A DNA stretch of 64,000 nt from Arthrobacter sp. OV608 (GTDB lineage Bacteria > Actinomycetota > Actinomycetes > Actinomycetales > Micrococcaceae). The stretch is taken from contig FOEZ01000010.1 of the NCBI GenBank assembly GCA_900110595.1, forward strand, positions 100,379 through 164,378, read 5' to 3'. Shown in pieces: positions 44,221 through 51,540 of this stretch. Under the pieces are notes generated by a model, which saw only the letters and a list, made by a program, of their open reading frames with translations, was not told the origin of the DNA and did no database searches. Made by a program: the position numbers and the translations under genes. Numbering within the stretch: position 1 is the stretch's first letter; each line of letters starts with the position of its first letter.

Positions 44221-45990
44221 ATGACAAAGATCTTCAACGACCCCTCAGATTTTGCCGAGGAGGCCCTGGCCGGCTTCTGCGACATCCACTCGGACCTTGT
44301 GCGCCAGGTCCCGGGCGGCGCCGTCCGGCGCCACCGGCCCGCACAGCCCAAGGTGGCCGTCCTGGCCGGCGGCGGCTCCGGCCACTACCCGGCCTTCGCC
44401 GGCCTGATCGGCCAGGGATTCGCCGACGGCGCAGTGGTGGGCAACATCTTCACCTCACCGTCCGCCCAGCAGGCGTATGCCGTGGCCAAGGCCGCAGAGT
44501 CCGGCGCCGGCGTCGTCTTCACCTACGGCAACTACGCCGGAGACGTGATGAACTTCGGTATGGCCAGCGAGCGGCTGGCCGCCGAGGGCATCGCCGTGGA
44601 GAACGTCCTGGTCACGGACGACATCGCCAGCGCGCCGCCGGCGGAAGCGGAAAAGCGCCGCGGCATCGCCGGTGACTTTACCGTCTTCAAGATCATGGGC
44701 GCGGCCGCCGAAAACGGCGCCGACCTGGCTGAGGTAGTCCGGCTGGGCCGCAAGGCCAATGGCCTTACCCGCACCATCGGGAGCGCGTTCGCCGGCTGCA
44801 CCTTCCCGGGTGCCGGATCGCCGCTGTTCTCGCTCCCGCAAGGACAGATGGGCCTCGGGCTGGGCATCCACGGCGAGCCGGGCCTGTACGACACAGACCT
44901 GCCGTCCGCCAAGGAACTGGGCCAGGAACTGGTATCCCGGCTGCTGGCCGAGGCGCCGGAGGGTGCCGGGACGCGGGCCGCCGTCATCCTTAACGGCCTG
45001 GGTTCCACCAAGCATGAGGAGCTCTTCGTCCTCTGGGGAACCGTGGCGCCCCTGCTCCGCGCCGCGGGCTACATCCTGGTGATGCCTGAGGTGGGCGAAC
45101 TGGTCACCAGCCTGGACATGGCCGGCGTCTCGCTCACCATGACGTGGCTGGACGAGGAATTGGAACCGCTCTGGACTGCTCCTGCGGAAACGCCCGCCTA
45201 CCGCCGCGGAAACGCGCCCCGGGAGGCAGGTGCGCTGCACGTCGATAAAACGTCCGACGGCGGCGCGGACCCCGCCGCATTCGTCACCACAGCAGGCTCC
45301 CGGGACTACGCCGGCGCCTGCGTTGCGGCACTGGAAGCGGCCAGGTCCTCGATTCACGACGCCGAGGAGCAGCTTGGCAGGATGGACGCAATCGCCGGCG
45401 ACGGCGATCACGGCCGGGGGATGGTCCGTGGAATTGATGCCGCAGCCGCCGCAGCTGCCCTCACCCTGGGGCAAGGAGCCGGAGCTGGCGACGTGCTCGC
45501 CGCAGCCGGCGATGCCTGGGCCGACAAGGCGGGCGGAACCTCCGGCGTTCTGTGGGGCGCAGGCCTCCGGGCCTTCGGGGAGTCCGTGGGGAATTCAGCT
45601 GCCCCGGACGCCTTGGAACTGGCCTCGGCGGTGACCGCGTTCGCCGACCGGATCGTCGAGCTGGGTAAAGCGGAAACCGGCGACAAAACCATGGTGGACG
45701 CCCTGCTGCCCTTTGTTGAAACGTTCAGCCGCCTGGTGGCGGAGGGCCAGCCCGCAAGCAAGGCGTGGGAGGAGGCTGCCCTGCATGCCACCGAAGCTGC
45801 CGCGGCCACTGCCGATCTTTTGCCGCTGAAGGGCCGCGCCCGGCCGTTGGCGGAAAAGAGCCTCGGAACGCCGGATCCCGGCGCCACGTCCCTGGCCATG
45901 GTGTTCACCGTGATGGGCCCGCATTTCACCGCCGCTCCCGGCAGCGCCCAGGCCGTTCCCGGCAGGGAACCTGCCGGAGCCCAAGCGTAA
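44221..45990 (+). CDS. Dihydroxyacetone kinase-family ketose kinase (fused DhaK-DhaL)
   Basis: The 589-aa protein joins a DhaK substrate domain and a DhaL ATP domain. The substrate-binding histidine is H217 (GIHGEPG), the N-terminal phosphate loop is AGGGSGHYPAFAG, and the magnesium/ATP motif is GDGDHG (393-398). The open frame extends 160 codons upstream through the SDR gene, but the ATG at 44221 is where similarity starts. Members act on dihydroxyacetone, D- or L-erythrulose or D-apulose. Company of SDR, RpiB-like and transketolase genes favours erythrulose or apulose over dihydroxyacetone. Confidence 0.92.
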   Translation: MTKIFNDPSDFAEEALAGFCDIHSDLVRQVPGGAVRRHRPAQPKVAVLAGGGSGHYPAFAGLIGQGFADGAVVGNIFTSPSAQQAYAVAKAAESGAGVVFTYGNYAGDVMNFGMASERLAAEGIAVENVLVTDDIASAPPAEAEKRRGIAGDFTVFKIMGAAAENGADLAEVVRLGRKANGLTRTIGSAFAGCTFPGAGSPLFSLPQGQMGLGLGIHGEPGLYDTDLPSAKELGQELVSRLLAEAPEGAGTRAAVILNGLGSTKHEELFVLWGTVAPLLRAAGYILVMPEVGELVTSLDMAGVSLTMTWLDEELEPLWTAPAETPAYRRGNAPREAGALHVDKTSDGGADPAAFVTTAGSRDYAGACVAALEAARSSIHDAEEQLGRMDAIAGDGDHGRGMVRGIDAAAAAAALTLGQGAGAGDVLAAAGDAWADKAGGTSGVLWGAGLRAFGESVGNSAAPDALELASAVTAFADRIVELGKAETGDKTMVDALLPFVETFSRLVAEGQPASKAWEEAALHATEAAAATADLLPLKGRARPLAEKSLGTPDPGATSLAMVFTVMGPHFTAAPGSAQAVPGREPAGAQA

Positions 45991-46041
45991 ACCCGCGCAA
46001 GCATTAGCGCACACAAGCAAAAGACAGGGAAAGGACAAGCC

Positions 46042-46512
46042 ATGGGACTGCGGCTCATCGTGGGCGCGGACGAAGCAGGGGTGGATTACAAGGACAAGGT
46101 CCTTGAAGACCTCCGGCAGGATCCGCGCATCACTGAAGTTATCGACATTGGAGTCAATCGCACTGATGCCCCGGACGACTTCACCCGACCCTACCCGTAT
46201 GTGGGGATAGCCGCCGGGGAAATGATCCGGGAGGGCGCCGCCGACCGTGCCATCTTGTTTTGCGGTACTGGAATCGGGGTGGCCATCGCTGCCAACAAGG
46301 TGGAAGGAATCCGCGCCACCGCGGCACACGATTCGTTCTCCGTGGAGCGTTCCATCCTGTCCAACGACTGCCAGGTCCTCACCATGGGCCAGCGGGTGGT
46401 GGGCATCGAGCTGGCGCGCCGGCTGGCCAAGGAGTGGATCGGCTACACGTTCGACCCGGCTTCTGCCTCGGCGGGCAAGGTCAAGGTCCTCACGGACTTC
46501 GAAGCCTGCTGA
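46042..46512 (+). CDS. RpiB-like sugar-phosphate isomerase
   Basis: RpiB-family enzymes interconvert aldose and ketose phosphates, including ribose-5-P/ribulose-5-P and erythrulose-4-P/erythrose-4-P. The 156-aa protein has the catalytic C74 in FCGTGIGVAIAANK and AAHDSFSVERSILSNDC. The N-terminal motif is GADEAG instead of the GSDHAG of ordinary RpiB, and the C-terminal region is short, which suggests a non-ribose substrate. GGAAAGGA precedes the ATG. It ends the forward operon and would produce erythrose-4-phosphate for the transketolase. Confidence 0.88.
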   Translation: MGLRLIVGADEAGVDYKDKVLEDLRQDPRITEVIDIGVNRTDAPDDFTRPYPYVGIAAGEMIREGAADRAILFCGTGIGVAIAANKVEGIRATAAHDSFSVERSILSNDCQVLTMGQRVVGIELARRLAKEWIGYTFDPASASAGKVKVLTDFEAC

Positions 46513-46554
46513 CCGGCCGGACGGGTTGGGCAAGGTAATGGCTGGAGCAAGGCG

Positions 46555-46818
46555 ATGAAGCCGTACCGCTACCATGACTGGCGCCGGTTGATTGGGACGC
46601 CGGTGGAGATCCGCAAGGACTTCGGGGTTGTCCGGACCGGCGTGGTGGACGATGCCATGGAGGATTCCTCGGCCTTGTGGATCGCGGCAGACGCCGGTGG
46701 CGGCAGGACCCTGTTCACTGCCGCCGATGGTTTCGAAGTGTGGATCAGGCCGCAGGAGCTGGGCGGAAAATTGTGCTTCAAGATGGCGGCCGCCCAACTC
46801 TGTGCGCCGCATCGCTGA
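46555..46818 (+). CDS. Small hypothetical protein (87 aa)
   Basis: I do not recognise a family. The protein begins MKPYRYHDWRRLIGTPVEIR, with the middle part GVVRTGVVDDAMEDSSALWI and DGFEVWIRPQELGG suggesting a small beta-barrel, like Sm- or SH3-type folds. Ribosome site GGAG lies about ten bases before the ATG. It follows the RpiB-like gene by 42 bp on the same strand and may be cotranscribed, though no metabolic motif is seen. The C-terminal FKMAAAQLCAPHR tail is unlikely to be structured. Confidence 0.6.
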   Translation: MKPYRYHDWRRLIGTPVEIRKDFGVVRTGVVDDAMEDSSALWIAADAGGGRTLFTAADGFEVWIRPQELGGKLCFKMAAAQLCAPHR

Positions 46819-46859
46819 TAGGGGTGGGCTTCCGGAGATGCGGTTCCTACACTGGGGTG

Positions 46860-47300
46860 ATGATCACAGTCACCGGAAGTGTGGAAACAAAACTGCCCGC
46901 GGACCAGGCCTTCGCCTACATGCGGGAGTTCGAAAACACCAGCGAGTGGGATCCCAGCACTCCCGTGATGGACAAACTGACGCCTGGTCCGGTGGCTGTG
47001 GGCCACCGGTACCACGCCGAGTCCGAGTTCCGGGGCAAGCGGCAGTCCCTGGAGTATGAGGTCATCGAGCTGACGGAGAACCACATCAAGCTCCGTGGTG
47101 AGAACAAAACGGTGACTGCCTTCGACTCCATCGACGTCAGCCCCGCGGCCGGCGGGTCCGTGGTCAAGTACACGGCCGAGTTCAGCATCAAAGGGCCTGC
47201 CAAGATCATCCAGCCGCTCCTGAAGCCGGCGTTTATGTCGCTGCGGGACCCGGCGTTGAACGGCATCAGGGACACCCTCAACTCCCGCGCTGCAGCCTAG
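46860..47300 (+). CDS. SRPBCC-family (START-like) protein
   Basis: The 146-aa protein fits the polyketide cyclase/dehydrase-like SRPBCC fold, a helix-grip that holds lipids or other hydrophobic ligands. Typical parts are VETKLPADQAFAYMREFENTSEWDPST at the start, GHRYHAESEFRGKRQSLEYEV in the sheet, and the long C-terminal helix (PAFMSLRDPALNGIRDTL). The ATG at 46860 follows a GTG (46857); either may be used and the ribosome site is poor. Its ligand is unknown. Confidence 0.8.
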   Translation: MITVTGSVETKLPADQAFAYMREFENTSEWDPSTPVMDKLTPGPVAVGHRYHAESEFRGKRQSLEYEVIELTENHIKLRGENKTVTAFDSIDVSPAAGGSVVKYTAEFSIKGPAKIIQPLLKPAFMSLRDPALNGIRDTLNSRAAA

Positions 47301-47371
47301 AGCCCCGAAACCCACGGGCCAGCCCTGAACCCAGCGGCGGCCCGAACCCACGCGCCGGGCCCAAAGCCAGA

Positions 47372-47396
47372 AGCGCGCCCTCGGGCTGGGCGCGCC
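47372..47396. terminator. Bidirectional hairpin between convergent genes
   Basis: GCGCGCCC (47373-47380) pairs with GGGCGCGC (47388-47395). It lies between the SRPBCC gene and the convergent gene at 47396 and probably ends both transcripts; no strong T-run is present. Confidence 0.55.
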
Positions 47397-47698
47397 TACT
47401 TGGAGGATTGCGAGCCGGAGGAATCCCGCCGCGGCACGGTGAGCGGAGAGTTGCTGTAAGGGGCCATCGCCAGCAGTTCACGAGGCCGGCCTTCCGGATC
47501 CGAATGCTCGTTGACAGCCTGGGACAGGACGTCGCGTTCCTTCGCTGGAAGGCTGGTGCGTCCCGCGCTGTAGTCCTTGATGTCCTGTTGGGTGGCGTTG
47601 CCGCCCAAGGCGATGTAATCGAGCCACAGCTGGGCGAGATCAAGGTTGTGTTCCTGGATAACCCCGCCGGTCAGTGCCTGCTGGTCCTGCTCGTCCAT
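47396..47698 (-). CDS. Hypothetical protein (100 aa)
   Basis: I do not recognise a named family. The ATG at 47696-47698 gives MDEQDQQALTGGVIQEHNLD; an ATG six codons earlier is possible. The sequence LAQLWLDYIALGGNATQQDIKDYSAGRTSLPAKERDVLSQAVNE is cut here to its key part WLDYIALGGNATQQDIKDY, a helical region seen in small Arthrobacter-type proteins. The last 30 residues are Ser/Pro-rich. GGAG lies eleven bases upstream. It is separated from the downstream-reading SDR gene by 72 bp. Confidence 0.55.
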   Translation of the reverse strand: MDEQDQQALTGGVIQEHNLDLAQLWLDYIALGGNATQQDIKDYSAGRTSLPAKERDVLSQAVNEHSDPEGRPRELLAMAPYSNSPLTVPRRDSSGSQSSK

Positions 47699-47770
47699 TG
47701 CTCTATCCGCTCCCAAGGGACTTCTTGCCCCTGTGGTTCGGAGCCGCCGCCACGATGGATGGGTTGGCCG

Positions 47771-48631
47771 TCAGGAAAGTTTTGCCAGCCGGCTGCACTC
47801 CTCCCACAAGCGCCTCCGGGCTTCAGGGTCCGAGCCCATCCCCGGCGTTGGCAGCTCCTTCCGATTGGCCCACAGCTTTCCAGAAACCTCCGCTGTTTCG
47901 GGTGCGGCGGCAAGCCAAATTGGGGTGTCGGCAGCCTTTTCGGCAGGCGCGCCGATGGCATTGGTGATCCAGCGGAACGGACCGCCCACGTCCTGCAGCA
48001 GGCCAGTGTTTTTGACCAGCCCAGGGTGCACGGCGTTTGCCACCACGCCCGTTCCGCGGAGCCGTTCGGCAAATTCCTGGGTAAGGAGGACCCTGGCCAG
48101 CATGGTGGGCGGCGTGGAGCGGAGGTAGCTGTACTTGCCGCTCGCTGTCTGGAGGTCATCGAAGTTGAGCGTAGTTTTGCCGTATCTCGAAGCCACGTTC
48201 ACGATGCGCCCGCCTCCGGAAGCGCCGCCGGTTCCGCTGCTTTTCAGACTGTCCAGCAGCAGAGTGGTCAGCAGGAAATAGGCCATGACATTGGTGGCGA
48301 ACGTCAGCTCCAGCCCGTCGGGAGTCACATGGCGTTCCTTCCGGAACACGCCGGCAGCGTTGACCAGCACGTCCAGCCGTTCGTGCCGGGAGAGGACGTC
48401 TGCCGCGGCCGAGCGGATGGAGGACTGGTCCGACAGGTCACAGGCCAGCGGTTCGAGCCGGGCGTCCGGCTTCTGGCCACGGATGCCCGCTATGGCTTCC
48501 TCCGCCCGGGCAACGGAGCGTCCGACGACGACGATAGCAGCGCCTTCCCGTGCCAGCCCGGCCGCCACGGCTTTCCCCAGTCCGCCCGTGGCACCGGTAA
48601 CAAGGGCCAGGCGCCCATCCATTGAGCCCAT
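47771..48631 (-). CDS. SDR-fold protein lacking the YxxxK pair
   Basis: The 286-aa protein is of the retinol-dehydrogenase-like SDR group: TGATGGLGKAVAAGL cofactor loop, CDLSDQSS, VNAAGVF, and the serine strand RIVNVASRYG. Where relatives have Y-x3-K followed by LANVL, this protein has STPPTMLARVL, so tyrosine and lysine are replaced by threonine and methionine. It may have lost classical oxidoreductase activity or use a shifted tyrosine (KYSYL just before). It is divergent from the TetR gene and may share the 30-bp palindromic operator. Confidence 0.85.
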   Translation of the reverse strand: MGSMDGRLALVTGATGGLGKAVAAGLAREGAAIVVVGRSVARAEEAIAGIRGQKPDARLEPLACDLSDQSSIRSAAADVLSRHERLDVLVNAAGVFRKERHVTPDGLELTFATNVMAYFLLTTLLLDSLKSSGTGGASGGGRIVNVASRYGKTTLNFDDLQTASGKYSYLRSTPPTMLARVLLTQEFAERLRGTGVVANAVHPGLVKNTGLLQDVGGPFRWITNAIGAPAEKAADTPIWLAAAPETAEVSGKLWANRKELPTPGMGSDPEARRRLWEECSRLAKLS

Positions 48632-48724
48632 TGCCGTCTCCTCAGCGCCGAAGTCGCCTTCAGGTTACGCCTGGACGGCACCGTTCCATCAGTACAAACG
48701 GGGAAAGTATGGCTCCTCACCGCG

Positions 48725-48754
48725 TTGAGTAGGTAGACTGGTCTACCTACTCAA
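48725..48754. promoter_or_regulatory. TetR-type operator, perfect 14+14 bp palindrome
   Basis: Arms TTGAGTAGGTAGAC (48725-48738) and GTCTACCTACTCAA (48741-48754) are exactly complementary around TG. The site lies 13 bp before the TetR-family start and 94 bp from the SDR start, so it can control both directions. Confidence 0.85.
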
Positions 48755-48767
48755 TGAAGGAGCTGCG

Positions 48768-49358
48768 ATGTCCCCGGCTGAAGTGCAACCAAAAAAGCGT
48801 GCCCGTGCACTGCTGCTCGAGGCCGCCGCGCGGCTCTTTTATGCCCGGGGCGTCGGTGCCACCGGAATCGACGCCATCACTGCCGAGGCTGGTGTGGCGA
48901 AAAAGAGCCTGTACAACAACTTCGCCTCCAAGCAGGACCTGGTGGCCGCCTACCTCGAAGCCCGGCACGAAGAGTGGCTCGGCCTTTACCGGGCCCGTGT
49001 TGACGCCGCTGGTGGGCCCCGCGAACGGGTGCTGGCCGTCTTTGACGCCTATGTGGATCACGCAAACTTCGCGTACGAGCATGGGTTCCGCGGCTGCGGA
49101 TTGCTTAATGCGGCGGCAGAACTGCCGGCCGGGAGCCCGGGCCGGCTGGCCGTCCGGCACCATAAGGAAGAAGTTGAGGCACTCCTGGCCAAGCACGTGG
49201 GAGAGCTGATGCCGGAGCAGGACCAACGCCGCCCGGATCTTGCAGCCCATCTTGCCTTCGTGCTGGAAGGCGCCATGGTGCGGGCCGGACTCGAAGGCGG
49301 AGAAGCGCGGCTTCTGCAGGGCCGAACACTTGCCGCGCAGATGCTGGACGAACTGTGA
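48768..49358 (+). CDS. TetR/AcrR-family transcriptional repressor
   Basis: The 196-aa protein has the N-terminal helix-turn-helix TGIDAITAEAGVAKKSLYNNF and a ligand-binding helical domain with FRGCGLLNAAAELP, a segment common in a subgroup controlling dehydrogenases or exporters. AAGGAG precedes the ATG. The perfect palindrome at 48725-48754 is its probable binding site. It is translationally coupled with the following exporter gene (GTGA overlap), so the likely job is to switch on export when the ligand is present. Confidence 0.92.
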   Translation: MSPAEVQPKKRARALLLEAAARLFYARGVGATGIDAITAEAGVAKKSLYNNFASKQDLVAAYLEARHEEWLGLYRARVDAAGGPRERVLAVFDAYVDHANFAYEHGFRGCGLLNAAAELPAGSPGRLAVRHHKEEVEALLAKHVGELMPEQDQRRPDLAAHLAFVLEGAMVRAGLEGGEARLLQGRTLAAQMLDEL

Positions 49359-50629
49359 CGGGTTCCGCCGAACGCTCAACGTTGATGATGTACCTGGCGC
49401 GCTCTGCCCGGCAGATCGGGCGCAGCAGGCGGCGTGGGCGGGACAGTCGGGTGCCTTCGAGGACGAGCCTGTCCGGGACCCGCAGCCTGTCGGGGCCTGG
49501 CCATCTGCCCGGGGCAGGCTGGGGTGCTGTTTTTGTGCTGGCCGCCTCGGTGCTGTGGGGGACTACGGGAACCGCGGCCACCTTTGCTCCGGCAGTGAGC
49601 CCACTGGCCATTGGTGCCGTGGCCATGGGTGTGGGCGGTCTTCTCCAGGCCCTGTACGCGGCCAGGCGGATCCGGGGCCAATGGCGGCTGCTGTTGGAGC
49701 AATGGCCGCTGGTGTCGTTGGGAGCGCTGGCCGTCGCTGTTTATCCCTTGGCTTTTTATACCTCCATGCATCTCGCCGGCGTAGCAGTGGGAACTGTGGT
49801 TTCCATCGGCTCGGCTCCCGTTGCAGCAGCAGTCATCGAGCGGTTTGCCGACAAGAAGCCGCTCACCCGCCGGTGGCTGGCCGGAGCACTGCTCGGCGTC
49901 GCGGGCGCGGCGCTGTTATCGGTTGCCGGGCGGAGGCCCGGCGATGCTGGCGGCGCGAGTGGCACCGGCATGGAACCCGGTGTGGATTCCTGGGCGGTGC
50001 CCGCCGGTATCGTGTTGGGCCTGGTGGCGGGCGTGACGTACGCCCTCTATTCGTGGGCGGCGCATCGCCTTATCGGCCGCGGACTGTCGGCGAGGGCCAC
50101 CATGGGCACGGTTTTCGGAACGGGCGGGGTGCTCCTGATGCCGGTGCTCCTCCTGACCGGACGCGCACTCGTCGAATCCTGGACGAACGTCGGCGTTGGA
50201 GCCTATATGGCCCTTGTCCCGATGTTTGCCGGGTACGTCCTGTTCGGGTGGGGCCTGGCCCGGATCCGCGCGAGCACCGCCACCGGCCTCTCCCTGGTTG
50301 AGACAGTGGTGGCAGCGGTGCTGGCCGTGCTGGTTGTGGGGGAGCGGCTCCCGGCGGCGGGCTGGATTGGAGCGGCCACCGTCCTGGCCGGGTTGGTTTT
50401 CCTGCTTCCACGTGCGTCCGGGCACGGGGAGCCTGAAGATGGCGCAGGGCTGCCTCTTCCGTCCGAGCTACCCCGCCCGTCCATTCCGGCCACGGCGACG
50501 GGGCGTCGGCTTTCGCACCGCCAGATAGATGCCCAGAGCCATCAGAAGGACCCCGCTGATAACAACTCCGATGATCTGCCCGCTGATACCCGCGATAAAG
50601 AGGACAAGGCCGAGCAAACCCGCGGCTGA
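49355..50629 (+). CDS. DMT-superfamily (EamA) transporter
   Basis: The 424-aa product has an N-terminal Arg/Ser-rich stretch of about 50 residues, then ten membrane segments in two EamA halves: VFVLAASVLWGTTGTAATF and PAGIVLGLVAGVTYALYSWA begin the halves, and LSLVETVVAAVLAVLVVGERL is the classic second-half end. The GTG overlaps the TetR stop. About 50 hydrophilic C-terminal residues (HRQIDAQSHQKDPADNNSDD) are encoded antisense to the DUF3040 gene, beyond the usual protein end. The substrate is likely an amino acid or a toxic metabolite. Confidence 0.88.
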   Translation: MTGSAERSTLMMYLARSARQIGRSRRRGRDSRVPSRTSLSGTRSLSGPGHLPGAGWGAVFVLAASVLWGTTGTAATFAPAVSPLAIGAVAMGVGGLLQALYAARRIRGQWRLLLEQWPLVSLGALAVAVYPLAFYTSMHLAGVAVGTVVSIGSAPVAAAVIERFADKKPLTRRWLAGALLGVAGAALLSVAGRRPGDAGGASGTGMEPGVDSWAVPAGIVLGLVAGVTYALYSWAAHRLIGRGLSARATMGTVFGTGGVLLMPVLLLTGRALVESWTNVGVGAYMALVPMFAGYVLFGWGLARIRASTATGLSLVETVVAAVLAVLVVGERLPAAGWIGAATVLAGLVFLLPRASGHGEPEDGAGLPLPSELPRPSIPATATGRRLSHRQIDAQSHQKDPADNNSDDLPADTRDKEDKAEQTRG

Positions 50630-50764
50630 ACCGTAGTAGACACCTGACCTGAACCGGCGCGACGGGTACCCGGACAGCAGCTCCATCGCAAGGTGCGGGT
50701 CGTCGGCTATCAGGCGGAGCTCCAGCTCCTTGAGGAGCCGCCGCTCCTCTTCGGACATTGGCAT
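50468..50764 (-). CDS. DUF3040 family small membrane protein
   Basis: The 98-aa protein has the typical start MSEEERRLLKELELRL, a cytoplasmic helical region, and two hydrophobic segments (AAGLLGLVLFIAGISGQIIG and VVISGVLLMALGIYLAV), ending in a basic tail. DUF3040 proteins are common actinobacterial membrane proteins of unknown role. Its last 162 bases overlap the 3' end of the exporter gene on the other strand. Two ATGs (50764, 50758) are possible. Confidence 0.85.
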   Translation of the reverse strand: MPMSEEERRLLKELELRLIADDPHLAMELLSGYPSRRFRSGVYYGSAAGLLGLVLFIAGISGQIIGVVISGVLLMALGIYLAVRKPTPRRRGRNGRAG

Positions 50765-50882
50765 TGGACGGCCTTGAAATCACACTTCTGGACTCTCGAT
50801 ATTGACCGTAGGAGCCTTGCCCCCTTCCGTCAAGGGACCGCCCCCCCCTTCCGGGGCGAGGCCGGGCGGCCGGCTGAAGTCA

Positions 50883-51413
50883 TTAGGTAACGTCGTAGAA
50901 AAGCGAAGCTCCCAGCACCCTGACCCCTGCTATCGGGACGTGGGCGGCCGGCCGGGACGCCGGCATCAGGTGTTCCACCGGCAGCCCGGCGAGCAGGACG
51001 CAGTGGTCAGCAATGAGCCTACGGTGGCACCTCCACCAGAGGGTTTCGCTGCACATGATGGCGGTAGGGACATCACTGGCTTCGTCCACCAGCGCGGCTG
51101 CCGCGGCGCGAAAGTCATCATTGCGCATGTAGGAGGCGTAGGCACGGAAGGAGTCGTTCCGCAAGGCCGTATCCGGGGATTCCGGCGGAAGTTTTCGGAA
51201 TCCGCCCAACCGCCGCTCCCACCGGTAGCTGATTCCGGCTTTCGGCAGCCACTCCGCCATCAGGTCCTTGCCGAAGTGCGGAAACTTGCGGCTGCCCGGG
51301 CCAATGCGTACGTCCACCAGGGACACCACACCCGCGGCCTTCAGCATCGCCTCGAAGCCGTCCTGGGAAGCCGTCCCGTGCCCTGCTGTATAGAGAACGC
51401 CCACAAAAGCCAT
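50883..51413 (-). CDS. DUF488 family protein
   Basis: The ATG at 51411-51413 gives 176 residues with the standard start VGVLYTAGHGT; the open frame extends upstream into a tandem repeat. DUF488 features are SLVDVRIGPGSRKFPHFGKD, LPKAGISYRWERRLGG and the cysteine motif MCSETLWWRCHRRLI. The two cysteines and the arginines of that motif suggest a catalytic or metal-binding site, but no activity is firmly known. It is not part of an obvious operon. Confidence 0.9.
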   Translation of the reverse strand: MAFVGVLYTAGHGTASQDGFEAMLKAAGVVSLVDVRIGPGSRKFPHFGKDLMAEWLPKAGISYRWERRLGGFRKLPPESPDTALRNDSFRAYASYMRNDDFRAAAAALVDEASDVPTAIMCSETLWWRCHRRLIADHCVLLAGLPVEHLMPASRPAAHVPIAGVRVLGASLFYDVT

Positions 51414-51431
51414 GATAGGCACGGGAGAGCG

Positions 51432-51493
51432 CCCGGCCGTGCCGACCCCACTCAGGCCAGCCCCCGGCCGTGCCGGCCCCACTCAGGCCAGCC
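51432..51493. repeat. 31-bp direct tandem repeat
   Basis: Two units of 31 bp starting CCCGGCCGTGCCG (51432 and 51463) and ending CCCCACTCAGGCCAGC differ by one base. A third, degraded part (CTCCGCTCCGGTCGGCC) follows. The repeat lies in the 5' region of the DUF488 gene. Confidence 0.75.
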
Positions 51494-51540
51494 TCCGCTC
51501 CGGTCGGCCTCCGCTCAGGCGGGCCGACGACGGGAGTGGG

